Shown piece by piece: positions 11,680-23,177 of a stretch of 64,000 nt of DNA. Origin of the DNA: Pelargonium tetragonum (taxonomy: Eukaryota; Streptophyta; Magnoliopsida; Geraniales; Geraniaceae); NCBI GenBank assembly GCA_036897445.1, contig JAYMTL010000071.1:1-64000 (forward strand), written 5' to 3'. The notes beneath the pieces are model-generated. The model was not told where the DNA came from. It saw only the letters and a list, made by a program, of their open reading frames with translations, and made no database searches. The translations under genes were made by a program, and so were the position numbers. Positions within the stretch are counted from its first letter, which is position 1; each line of letters starts with the position of its first letter.

Positions 11680-13773
11680 ACTGCTGGGATAAGGGAATTT
11701 ACTATATAATTAGGGATCTCTCATACAAGATTTTTAAGGCCCTGCCTTTGCTATAAGTTAAATATCCTTGTTCATTTACTTACATTTCTAAGTATAGAGT
11801 TACCTCAAAACCACAGAACCTGCTTATCTATTATTCTATTCTCCTGAGGATTCCTAGTATTTACCACTTTCAAATTTCAAAGATTGAGTATTTACAAGGA
11901 CTACAAAGTATACTGCCAGAATCTCTTAACTAAAAGAAACTCTAAGAAGTGAAAGTTAATATAGAGATACATTACGACAAGTAAAACCTTACAAATTAGA
12001 GTACGTTTTGAACTTCCCTCAGGTACTCCCACAACCCCCATCATTGTGAATTCCCGGGCGGCGCGAGCTTACTAGGATAGGGTATTTTACAGGGATATTA
12101 AATCCGTTTCTGTAAAGCATTTTAGAGAGAATCCTGTATTTGTTTTATATGACCCGGGCAAAGCAAACAATTAAAACATGAATTCATAATGAAAAGGGGT
12201 TCCTCTAAGACAAGATTGGCTAGGTAGAGAGTCAAGGAGTATCACAACACTTTATACTGGCGCTTAAGAAAAAAAGGTTCCATTAAAAACTTTTTTGTAT
12301 AAAAAAGACCCCGCGGGTGTTAGCTCTCAAAGCATCAAATCTATAAATTAGGTAACATCGGATCTCTCAGAGAAACTCTGTCGTAGTTAGTAAGACATGC
12401 TAAAAAATTCTTAGTACTTTATATAAAAACCCTTCTGAGTAACCTTGACAAAATCTTTAGAATTTCATAGACACACGGAAACTTTTAAGAAGCTTTTCAG
12501 AGTCAAAAAAGGAAGTAATAAGATATAGAAATAGGTATAAACTTAATAGAATAGGCAGAGTGGACTCTCACAAATTTGGTAAAGATTCTTTTTTTAGTAC
12601 AAAGTTACTAAAATTTATGTGGAATAAGAGCCTTTAAGACCTATATTTTACATATTTACAAAACAGGTTATATCTATAAAAATAAAAAGATATTTATTGA
12701 ATTGAATATATTATATTCCAGCAGGGTGTTTCTTTGTTCTCCGCGGTAGAGGTACTAGAATTTCTTCGACAAGAAGTTATCTAAATATCTATATATATTG
12801 CTAAAATTTTCCTTATGTATTACCATTTGTGGTATATATTCCAAAAAGCCCCTTAATTTGAATTTCTATTTTAACACGGAAAAAGTTAACTTATATTAGA
12901 TAGAAAAGATTCATGAAAAAGGGTTTACTATTATTTATATTTAAAAGGTTTTTAGTATACAACCCCTAATATGAATTAGTATTAGCTTTTGCTCTATGGA
13001 AATCCTCGGTTTTAGATAGTAAAAAACTTATGAGTCGGAAGAGTGCTGCTTCTTCTTTTGAAAAGCCTTTTCTTTACTACCCATTATTCGTGACATGTTT
13101 TTATATTGATATGAAGCCTGCGCTATACCTAAGATGTGTTACTTGGGTTCTCATTTAGTTTTAAAAACCTTTGATAATAATAGCAAAAGACTTTTAAGAA
13201 AACTTCAAGGGTTGCTTAGCTTGAATAGTATACCGGCGTTCTACAAAGTGCGCACTTGAAAAAAATTAGGTATGTCATATTGGATAAAAAAGAGACTTAT
13301 GCGTTCTCTGCGGATTTAATAAGGGTTGTTACATACTTTTATTTTTGCAAAAAAAAAGAGAGAAACCCAAGATTAGTAGTAAAGAGGAGCACTCTCATTA
13401 AGAAATTAGAAAACACAAAAGGGCCCTCTGGGTATGCATCTCCCTAAAGCAAGAACCAAGGGATCTAACAAATCGCGGAGTTAGTCTCCATTTTTGGGGA
13501 TTGTGACAAAGCTTCATGCGGATTAAATATCTCCTAAGTATAAAACGCAGAGTTTTACTGTCAATTATTTAATGTTCTACAAGAACAAGATATCTATATA
13601 GAGTGATTTTTTTGTGCAGTTCTTTTCATCTTTCTGTTATTACTTTAATTCTCCTCTTTAGAAGTTAACATCTACTTGATAATAGGTTCCGTAGCCCTAC
13701 CTCTATACTCTAAATAAGTACTTTCAATGTTGTTAGGCCTAACTAAGTACCCGAATTCTTTTAGTTCCTTTAG

Positions 13774-13786
13774 GCGGGTATCCCGC
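13774..13786. repeat. GC-rich hairpin
   Basis: A 5-bp perfect stem, GCGGG and CCCGC, around a TAT loop. It has no following T run, so nothing marks it as a bacterial-type terminator. It may simply reflect the palindrome-rich character of this DNA. Confidence 0.6.
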
Positions 13787-15036
13787 AGAAGTATAGAACT
13801 GCATCTTATAAACAAAGGGGTTTTAATGCCAAGTTACTCTTGTTGTTAGTGAATTTTCTTATAACTACTGGGCCTTGCGTTCGATATCTTAAGTTTTACT
13901 ACAGGCTTAGACAGAACTTTTGCTAATTAAATAGATTTAGTCGTGGTCGTCAGGATTCTGCATGAGATTTAGTATACCTTGAGTACTTTATTGGGTTATT
14001 CCCGGGTACCTTTAAGAGGCGTTTACTAAATTAACTAATTACTTTACTTCTCCAATCAAGGGAAGCTTTGGTTTTAGGGTCTTGAAAAAGGAGGTCAGGG
14101 GATTCTCTTGCTAGCAGTATGTGATTTAGAGCCCTTAATATTAATATAAAAAGGGTAGTACTATCAGTAAATTTCTTTTGGGACTTATAAAAACTATTTT
14201 GCTAAATCGGGTAACATACGTAAATTACACCCTTAGTTAGAACACTTAGGAATGCCTTTTTCTCTAAAAAGCGCTTTGTCTCGTTAATCATTTTTACTTA
14301 CAATTTTTAAAGAGGGAATAAAGGAGTAACCTGGGTCAAGATATGAACTAAAACAAACCTGTAAAGACTATAACTTTCCTGGTAAGCGAAAAGGGTTTTA
14401 CAACTGGGTTGTGCCTAGTTCTAGGTAGCCTTTTTCTTTTTGTTCTACTAGCATGCAGGGTATCCTTCTCTGAATCTCCCAAAAATACCAGATCTAGCCC
14501 CAAATCCCTTGTAATTCCCAGTTTTTTTGGACTTTCTTTTACTGGAAACAAAAAGAGTTACGCCTTAGACAAAGTACAATGTAAGCTGTGTCCTCTACCT
14601 CTATTACACACAAGAATTCTTAGGTATGCCATAAGTTCAAATCGACTTTAATATAAGTCCAGTAACTATTCCTCAGGGATAAAAGGAACTCAAAATATCT
14701 CTTACCGGGTAAAAATTTAGTTATACAACGGCGAAATCTCGTTTCTCCTTGTTTTTTATAGTTATTCGGAGTATTCATTATATGTTAGAAGAGCCCGGTG
14801 GGTCAAACAAGGAGCTACAATATGTATAATATTCTATATTAAGGTTTGGTCAATACTAAGGGAGACCCCTAAAGCAACTTGTACCCAAACAATATTTCAG
14901 AAACCCTAAGTTTAGACCCGATTTTAAGGCAGTAAAGGGAAAACTGGGAGAAACCTGGCTTATGAAATAAAAAGTGAAGTACTTCTAAAAGGGGCGCTTT
15001 AAAAGATAAATAAAGAGGCTCTTCTATCTAAGTGAT

Positions 15037-15062
15037 CCCCTAAACCGCGGAGTTGCGGGGGG
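15037..15062. repeat. GC-rich bulged hairpin
   Basis: The inner stem is CCGC with GCGG around GGAGTT, and the outer stem is CCCC with GGGG, separated by a 4-base bulge on the 5' side. Eight mostly consecutive G-C pairs are unusual at about 35% G+C. No function can be assigned. Confidence 0.55.
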
Positions 15063-15931
15063 TCTAATAGAAGAGAGAAACACAGGGTAATAAAATATTA
15101 AGAAGATCCGTTAAACTCTTATAAAGATAGACCTTTACCCTATACTTATACTTTTTCATTATCGCTTAGTATAGCATAGTATATATATATAATTAGAAGT
15201 AGCTAAGTAGTTACAATTTTGATTGAACAAATAAATGTAGGTAAACTTGTATTCTTTAATGAGGAAAGTATCTAAAAAAGTTATTCTATTAAGTGTATTA
15301 CCCGAAAAAGATTAAGGAATAAGATAAAAACTAGCTAAGGCTTTAGAAATTGGAAACTTGAAACAGAGGGGCTAACTAATAAAAAAGGAAGACTTGAGAG
15401 GAGTAATTCCCATCCTTACTTCTAGACCTAGAGCTGAAATGAAAAAGGAGTCTTTCCTTTCTCCTGTACAAAACTGATATTTGGTTCTATGTCAGTGAAA
15501 CCCGTTCTTTTAATTATTACAACCTATCAAGTAGATACTTTGATTTTTGCATTTCTTATAGGGGGCATCCTCCTAACCTACTTAGTTACTCAGTTTCATT
15601 CTATATATACCCTGTTCAGTAAAAACTTGTATTTGAAAACGCTTTACATCAATAACGCATTTCTACTTCAACCTTCTTCGTAAGACTGCCTAAGATTTAC
15701 CTTTAAAGGCAGTAAACTCTCCCTTAGCCTACTACTATTCATTTCATTAAGAATTCTTTCAACTTTAAAAGCTCCCCAGGAAGGACCTAAATAAACATTT
15801 AACTAGATCGGGAAGAAAACAGCCTTTACTTCTAATAAACTTATAAGGTAAAGGTATTGCAAACAAATATTTAAGGGTTCAGTTCTCTTATTCCTCTTTA
15901 CCCTCTGGAAAACCCTATAAAACATAGTAAG

Positions 15932-15955
15932 ACATAGGTTCTAATCGCGTAACAC
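15932..15955 (+). repeat. T1 repeat copy
   Basis: Contains ACATAGGTTCTAATCG, which aligns with GCATAGGTTCTAATCC at 41,979 and is followed in both by similar sequence ending in GACTT. The T-stem is disrupted here (TCGCG against TCCCA), so this copy is more decayed than those at 41,974 and 56,356. Confidence 0.45.
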
Positions 15956-18210
15956 TTCTTATTGACTTAACTCGTTTTCTTATCTTAATTACAAATTTAC
16001 ATAGCTACTAGAAAGTACATGAGTTCAAGTCACAAGGTATACATAAATAAAGAGCTACCTTACCGAAAAGTCAGCTTTAAAGAGTACTCCTTACCCTTCG
16101 GTTTATTGTTATTGAAAGCTTCAAAAAGAACCTCAGGAATTCCCCACAGTTCTCCAAAATCTTCAAAGCTCCCCTTTTCATTCTTACTCTTTCATACAAG
16201 GAATTTCATTATAATGCTCTTGGCTATTTATTAAGTACTGTCTCTTCAGGTATAAGCTTCTACTTTCACTCAAAAAAGCATTTCTAACTAACAGTGGGGT
16301 AACAAATTCAGTCTTTTCAGGGACTTTAAAGGGACAGACTCAGGAATGAAATCCTTATAAAGCTCTAAATATTCCTTGTGTTTGGGATTAGGATTTACTG
16401 TTCTTATTACTTATTAGGGTAATGCAAATTATATATAATTTTGTATACCTTTATACGTTAAAGCCATCAACTTTGAGTCCTTGTATTCTGTATCTTCTTA
16501 TTAGTCTTGTCTTGATAGTTATACCTTTCTTTTTATGAGCTAATCTTGATGAGAGGAGTCCTCTTGTAGCCTTTTTCTAGTAACTATTGTATTCCCTGTA
16601 GCTTGGGTCTTTCTTATTGAATGAAGCCTATAGTTATAGGGCACCCATTAGGGAAAATACCTCTGATTCCTTATTGTTAGTTTAGAGTAGCAAGCCTTAG
16701 AGATTAAAAAATTTGGGATTCCTCGATTGAATCTACCATTATCTGTAATTTAAAAAAGGGTAAAGGAGTCGGACGTTAAGAGACACAAACTTTTATATTA
16801 CTAAGCAGCAGCGGAATATAGCCTTAGAAGAAAGAACTCAATTCTGATAAAGATGAAGAAGGATCTGAAACCTATAACAAACCCTTATGAAGCTATTGAC
16901 TTTCTAAAAAAAGACTGACCAGGGACCCACTAAATAAAAGCAGGAATAAAAGCAACACCCTTAAACTGCCTTTTCTATTTACTATTAAGACTCTCTTACC
17001 TATAATTATAATTAATAAAGAATCTAACGAAGACGCCTCCAAAAAACGGGTCTATTTGGAAGAGTTTGTATAAAATAATCCTAAATTATAGAGAAATTCT
17101 AGTAAGGGCACTCCTTAAGAAAAGGGCCCGGATTACTCTCTCTCTAAGGTTCCCTATAACACGAAATGGAGCAGGAGCTACTAACAAAAAAGATTTGGGA
17201 ATAAAAGTGGTAAAAGAGTCTCTCTTACTTAATCAGTTTCCTAAGTTTTTTATTTTCCCGAGGTAATATACTGGGTCGATTATGAGGCCTTTATTAATCT
17301 ACTAAAATCCTATAATAAAAAAGCCTTTAAATAAGTAGAATTGGGAGATTTCTCCTTAAATAAAAAAGGGGGAAAAAAGCACACACCTAGATTCAAATAA
17401 AACATAAACACAAAAATAGAAGTGTACTCTGACAAGGTTAAGGAGCCAACTAGAAGTTGGACAAGAGAATCGGAGCATACTAGCTTTAAAAATGAATAGG
17501 GATCCTGGGTATAAGTGCGAGTCTCGGTCTGTCTGAAAGTATCTTCAAATCAAGGAGTTTTTGTCTTTTAAGGAATATTTCTACAATTGTCCTTTTTGTA
17601 GAACAGTAAAAAGTGTTCTATATTACAACTTTCTTCATTCTATTTAGAGTAACGGGCACTTCTTTATTTAATTTATCTAAGTGATTTTCATCTTTAATGT
17701 TTTTGTAGTTTTGTACCTCGCATGCGTGTTCTTTAAATTATACTATAGCCCTTTCTTTAGAAAGTCTTAAGAAAAAGCCCCTTCAAAATCAAAAAGCAGA
17801 GGAAGAAGGTCCTTTATTTAGAAGAGGTTTAGAGTCTTTGTAATTACAAGTTTTTACTGGATTGATATGGCAACGAGGTCCTATTCCTAAAGCCAAGGCC
17901 GTAGTGAAGTGAAAGTCATTTGCTTGTAGTTTTCCTATCTGATCGGGTGTAAGTCAAAGGGAAAGATAAGGTGGAATTCTTTTTTTTCAGTTCTGGATCT
18001 ATTATCTTTAGTTTTTGGAAGCTTTTTACTTAAGATTTTTTTTTTGTGTATACTTGAATTTTATTAAGTTAAGGCGGCTGAGTAGCTATGAAATAAGGCC
18101 TGTAGGAAAGTGGGGATTCAGCTGCGGATCTTATACCAAGCAATTTAAGTTAAGGGGTTTTTAGTAATTAAGGGGAAGATTAAGAGGGGAGGTATAGCAG
18201 CTCTAGGTAT
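15956..18210. other. Spacer, no gene recognised
   Basis: No supported gene. GGTAATGCAAATTA at 16,420-16,433 looks like the conserved 14-mer but has internal differences, so I do not count it. A GAGTTCAAGTC string at 16,020 recalls T1 without further support. Confidence 0.5.
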
Positions 18211-18290
18211 TCAGAAAGGTAACGAAGTTAAGTTAAAAATGGCGTAGGAAAGTCAGTAAGGAAGACTAGGAAAACCCAAGGCTAATAAAA
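18211..18290 (+). repeat. V repeat, plus-strand copy
   Basis: GGTAACGAAGTTAAG (18,218-18,232) followed by GGAAGACTAG (18,260-18,269) repeats the order seen on the minus strand at 1858-1945. The two copies differ by an 8-base spacing change and several substitutions. A tentative R-like tail follows at 18,370-18,445. Function unknown. Confidence 0.45.
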
Positions 18291-18369
18291 CAGGGGTGCA
18301 GAAACGCCGAAAAGTAAGAAGTAGCTGCTGGCTATAAAGTAAGTGGTTTCTTTCGGTATACTATAAACC

Positions 18370-18445
18370 CCTTCTCTACTAAATAAGGATAAGGGTACCC
18401 TCTAGATAGCAATAATAAGTAAGACAATGAGGAATACCCCTTACA
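18370..18445 (+). repeat. Possible R repeat (tail only)
   Basis: The end, GAGGAATACCCCTTA near 18,429-18,443, is identical to the tail of R3 at 40,985-40,999. The body upstream aligns only loosely (AATAAGG, CCTCTAGATAG, AATAATAAG). I call it a probable degraded R copy rather than a certain one. Confidence 0.3.
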
Positions 18446-21400
18446 AGAGAACTTTAAATACCAGTATACTATAGAAGCTAGACTATGGTTACTGTTTAAT
18501 ACTCCTATAATAAATAAGATAGGTAAAGTAACTTTGGGCAAAGACCTATAAGAAGAGTAGGGCTCAAAAGCTAAGAAGATAAAGATACAAAGATTTTTAG
18601 CTAAGACTAACAAAGCTATGATGAAAAATAAGATACAGACTAAGATAGGAATATCTAAAAAGTGGTTTTTTTACAAGAGAAAATTCAAGGGCGGGGCCTA
18701 GAAGAAATTGAGTTTCTTTTTCAGCGTCTGCGCGAGTTAGGAATGCCCGTGTCTATAAGTATAATAAGGGAAACCCTCTAACTCCTGCTAGAGCTAGGAA
18801 TTTGACAAACAAATATAAGAAAAAAACATAGTAAATATAGGCTCTAAAAGTCTTTTGAATCACCTTTCACGGTAAACTATCGATAAAAGTTTAGATAGAA
18901 GGTTTCTGAATTCTCCTAAAAGTTATTTTACTAAGTATAGAGTGTGCGCCATCCAGTAAGTTGTTTCCTTTATTCCTTATAAGCTAAGAATCCCTTTATT
19001 CTTTGTTTTGAAGTATTTCATCTATTAAAAGATAAAGGAAACACATTGAAACTATATAACTCCCTGTCCAGCAACTACTTCTGAATATAATCTGAAAAAA
19101 CTTTCTTTTTAAATTTCGTACAGGAATTTTACTATTACTTTTATCTTTCGCTAGTAGAGGTAGAGCAGCTCTTTATGTGCAATTAGCAAAGACAAAGTTT
19201 GGACAATTAAGGATAGAAATAAGCGCGAGGTGAACCTTATGCCCGAGTTTCCTGTTAAAGAGAAGTTAAATAAGAGTACTTTACTGAATTTGTAATACCA
19301 AGGAATTTGCTTAAGAAATTTGATAGTATAGGTATGAAAATTCATACTTCAAAAGGACTCCCTTTCTTTTTTACCTGCCCTGTTTCTCTTTGTTAAAGTA
19401 CTACATTTTAAATCATTTTGGTACTCAGTAATTGTTATTGCCGATTTTCTGCTATTAGAATCCCAGTACCTAATTTAAGAAGTTTGTACTTCAGAATCCA
19501 AGTAGCTTTCCGGGCAATTAAAATAAAAGGTAAGTTTGTTGGGTCGAGCTATAAGCATCTCCAGTCCAAATATAAAAAAAAAGGGGTAAGTAAAGTAGGA
19601 ATAAGAAGGAATTACAGTACAAATTTGGGTGTTAACTCGAAAGCTTTTAGACTTATTGTATTATATATACCAACTTAGCAACTAGAAAAAAATCCACAGT
19701 CATCGGCATTAGAAAGCCTAAAGTTAAAGGCCTGTGCCTTGAATATAGATAAGAGATCTTGATCAGGGCTAGGCGTATAAAGCTCTTTTTTGTGGGATAC
19801 CCTAACTTCGATTCGAAAGGAACGCATAGAAACTTTTTACTATCGTAGTATTTTAAAGAGATAGCTGAAATCTCGAGCCTCATAAAGGACTTCACCAAAA
19901 TACTTAGATGCAATTTCTCGAGAGGTACTCTTTGAAACAAGAATAAAAGGAGTTTGGGATTTTCCTCGTAGTTTAAAAAGTCAATTACCCCAAGTTCTAA
20001 GGGATAGTCATTTCTCCTCAAAGACTGAATAGGCTTCCTATAGAAAGTAAGCTAAGAATCCTACTATAGGGGCGCGGGCTCTTTTTCATTTCTTAGTTCC
20101 TGCTTGCGAGTCTAAAAATCCATGGAACTTTTTAGGGACGCTATAATTATAATGGCGAGAAAATTTCTAATAGGTGGAAATGCCAGATCCTTGCCTTAAT
20201 TAATAAAGGCTTTATTTAAAGTCTTTTTGACAAGAGTATAGGCCAACCGAGAAAATTCAGACTATAACGAAGGAAATCGCAAGGCATTCCTCATAATTAG
20301 GACTTAGTTATCTCATTATTCTATAAGCACAAAAGGTTATTCAAGGTTAGACTAACTATAAAAAGATCCCTCGTAAATGAAGTTATAACAGGGTCGAGCA
20401 GGTAGTAAGAGTTAATAAAGATATTTAAAGCTTTTATCGGAATATACAAAAACATCCTACTTCTTACTAGCTGATAAAGTGTTTTTAGGAATAATATAAA
20501 GTCTTAGTCCAAGGAATCCGGTTACTAGCAGTGTATGAACTTCTATAGTTTAGAGTTTCTTGTTCTGGAATTCTCCTTTAATAAAGTATACTAAAAAAAG
20601 GATAAGACGAAGCACTAAGATATTTAAGATAAGAGTAACGTAGGAGGGGCTCCCCTCTTATCAATTAACTTAACACCCCCGCGGGAGTCCCCGATTTTAC
20701 ACATCCTATGATTTAAGAACAAAAAACTTAGAATAGTAACCGCAGTTACTCAAAGTATAAATACAAAGTACCCTAAGAAGAATTACGCTTTAACACTTGA
20801 GAAAGTTTTCTCTTATATGAGCCAAAAGTCCTTGGTTAACCTATTTAAAAAAGGTAGAACTCCCTGGTTAATAAAGATATTCCCGCTAGAAGGTTAGTTT
20901 GGGGTACTGCGACGAGTATACTTCCTTATACCGGCTTTACTTTGCTCAATTTGCGAGCTAGTGCACCCTTTTATTTTCGAAAGAGGAGTTGTCGAGAAGT
21001 GCTTCTTTAGTAGTTTTCGGTATACATTGCGCGGCTGAATCTCTGGTCTGGGGAATACTTTAGTAACTAAAAAGTTAACTTTTTTTTTGCAATAGTCCTC
21101 TAATTTGCGCGTTTAAACCTCTTGTTATGTAATTACTTATTAATAAGGGTGCGATCCTGTGGATAGGGAGGAGTCGTATCAGAAATTCCATTCACTCTAA
21201 CAAAAGGCATAGCATTTTAAGGAAGTGGCACCTGTCCCTAAAAAATCAAAGTTTATCCTGGTTAAACTTTGTTTTGAAGTCATATTTATTTTAGTACCTT
21301 TTACCGAAGCCGCACTTTAATACTCAAGTTTTCTTTTATTTCATAATAAAGAAAACAAAAATGAAAAAAGCTTTTTTAGGGGTTCCTTGACCCATTAAGG

Positions 21401-22610
21401 AAGTACAATTGATAATTATAAGAAATTACCAGATTTGAGGCTTAAAAAGAGTCTTCACTGCAAATGACTTGTTTCTTGATAAGGGGGATAATTGCACGAG
21501 AATAGCCCAAAAAGATTAAAGAGTTTCTAGACAAAAAGAGAATCCTATATAAATATGAATAGAAGCCCCGCGAGTCTGTACAGACAAGCTAACACTAAAG
21601 GTTTTAAATCCCCAAACGGAGGAGTCTAAGAAAAGTTTTACAAATATCCAGTGATATATAATAATCGAACTCGCTCTAAAAAATGGCTATATCTGAAGCG
21701 TAGTAATCCAAGTTACAGTAAGAACTGAAGTAGACTGCTTCTATCTTAAAAATTTTTTGGATATCTGTCTGGAGTCGTCTTTAGATTTAAGGAGTTGTGG
21801 TAAAAAGGCCGATCCTAAGCAGGCACTTAATAAAAAAGAAGTCTTTGTCTTGGAAACACAGCAATATAAGAATCCCGTATGCGCGTTCTACACTACTTCA
21901 GGGGTTTGACTTTATTATAATGTGAAGTTAAAGTTGTCTCTTAGAATATTTAATAGCGCATTCTCTTCTCAAGTTAAGGAGTCCGAAGAGTCAATATCTA
22001 TTTAGAAAGCTCTCGTGTTAATGAATTTAGACCCACTCTCCCGAGTCTCCGCAGGGCCCAGGAGCAACGCATCCCTTTTGTATTGTAGAAAAGCTCCCTT
22101 GGAATAAATCAAAGAAACCCGGTGTCTAAATTCTGAATTAAAGTATGTAGATGCTTTGATTAGAATAGGAGAGCCATAAGATTACCCAGTCTAAGTTCTG
22201 TAAGTATCTTAAGAAAGTGTAAAAATGAAACTATTTGCAATTACCTCGGAAAAAGAGTGACACTTAGTAGCGTTTATGATTGTAATGCACAGATTTTTGT
22301 CTTGTTGACTAGATAACTAAGAATAAACAATTTTGGGAACTCATATTTAAGTAAATTCAACGCAGCAAGTTTGGTACAAAAATAATAAATAAAGTTGTAG
22401 TGTTTTGATAAGTAAAGCGCTTATTATATTACCAACACACTTCTATTATAAACTCTACAATCCATTAATAACTAGTAAATACTAATATAATATATAATAC
22501 TGTAAGCAACAAGAAGCCATAGGCCACAGGTTATCCCCCATAAGACAAATAGTATAGTTATAACCCTACCTATAACTTATATAATCGAGAGCTTCTACGT
22601 CCTTTACTTC
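18446..22610. other. Spacer, no gene recognised
   Basis: About 4 kb without a supported gene. Frames at 19,418-19,678 (86 codons, plus) and 19,653-20,021 (122 codons, minus) are within chance length and show no recognisable domain. Confidence 0.5.
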
Positions 22611-22693
22611 GTGTCAGTCGGTAACAAAGACTATACCAATGTTATAAGGCTAACCCCTAATTACCGATAAAAACAAAATACAACTTTAGAGGA
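22611..22693 (+). repeat. R repeat, copy R1
   Basis: Starts GTGTCAGTCGG (22,611-22,621) as R3 does. It continues with GGTAACAAAGACTAT, TATAAGGCTAACCCC and ACCGATAAAAAC (22,663-22,674), and ends near GAGGA. The upstream CCTTTACTTC parallels the upstream pyrimidine tract of R2 and R3. About 30 bp further on, a 13-bp V core, GGTAACGAAGTTA, lies at 22,723-22,735. This is one of the clearest members at its 5' end. Confidence 0.6.
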
Positions 22694-22722
22694 TTTCTAC
22701 TTAAAAAAATGGAACAACAAAA

Positions 22723-22735
22723 GGTAACGAAGTTA
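22723..22735 (+). repeat. V core, third copy
   Basis: GGTAACGAAGTTA is identical to the cores at 1929-1941 (minus) and 18,218-18,230 (plus). Downstream sequence does not match the other V copies, so only the core is preserved here. Confidence 0.4.
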
Positions 22736-23110
22736 CTTGGAGAAGCTTTTATTTCTAGCCTTTGAAGAAAAAGGGTAGGATTCGTATTTTTTATGGAAAG
22801 GCTTTCTCTTTTGTTTATGCAAGGACTTTTTTTAAGAATTCCTTTGTTTTATTCCCCGTCGTCAAGGAGATGGGAACGCCGGGATGGAGGTAGCCTTTTT
22901 GGGGTTCCCCTTATCCTGTAGTATAAATTCCTAAAAGTAAGCCTTATACAATCCTAGCCCTTAGCTTTGGGACCCTAAACGAGTAATTAAAGCTTGGGCA
23001 TGCCTCCTAAGAAAAAGGGGGTGTAGCTGTCAAAAATAGGAAAGACGGAATAGTTAAGGGATCTCTTGTACTCGTAATAGTTAATTGAACCTTTTAAGCT
23101 AGTAAAAAAC
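22736..23110. other. Spacer, no gene recognised
   Basis: No gene or RNA recognised between the V core and the tRNA-like sequence. Confidence 0.5.
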
Positions 23111-23177
23111 AGAGCATAGTAAGGCTTGAACCTACGACACTGGATCTAAATGAAGAGTGATCTACCAACGAGTAAGA
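23111..23177 (-). tRNA. tRNA-like sequence, probably a pseudogene
   Basis: On the minus strand a well-formed T-arm, GTAGG-TTCAAGC-CTTAC, is followed by an acceptor-like TATGCTC and preceded by a partial anticodon arm (CACT with AGTG) and a D-arm-like GTTGGTAGATC. These parts are in the normal tRNA order. The anticodon loop is too long (about 12 bases) and the 5' acceptor strand does not pair with the 3' strand, so the amino acid cannot be assigned. It is either a decayed tRNA gene or one that would need repair at the RNA level. I favour a pseudogene. Confidence 0.4.

Larger units (their letters stand above)
11680..15931. other. Spacer with two GC-rich hairpins
   Basis: No supported gene. Two hairpins stand out in otherwise AT-rich DNA: GCGGG-TAT-CCCGC at 13,774-13,786, and a longer one at 15,037-15,062 in which CCGC pairs with GCGG and an outer CCCC pairs with GGGG across a small bulge. 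The frames at 14,348 and 14,409 overlap on opposite strands and look like chance. Confidence 0.5.

Noticed and set aside
16420-16442. GGTAATGCAAATTA as another copy of the 14-mer
   Set aside because: Internal differences; the true copies are identical over 14 bases.
19653-20021. 122-codon minus-strand frame
   Set aside because: Within chance length, overlaps another frame, no motif recognised.
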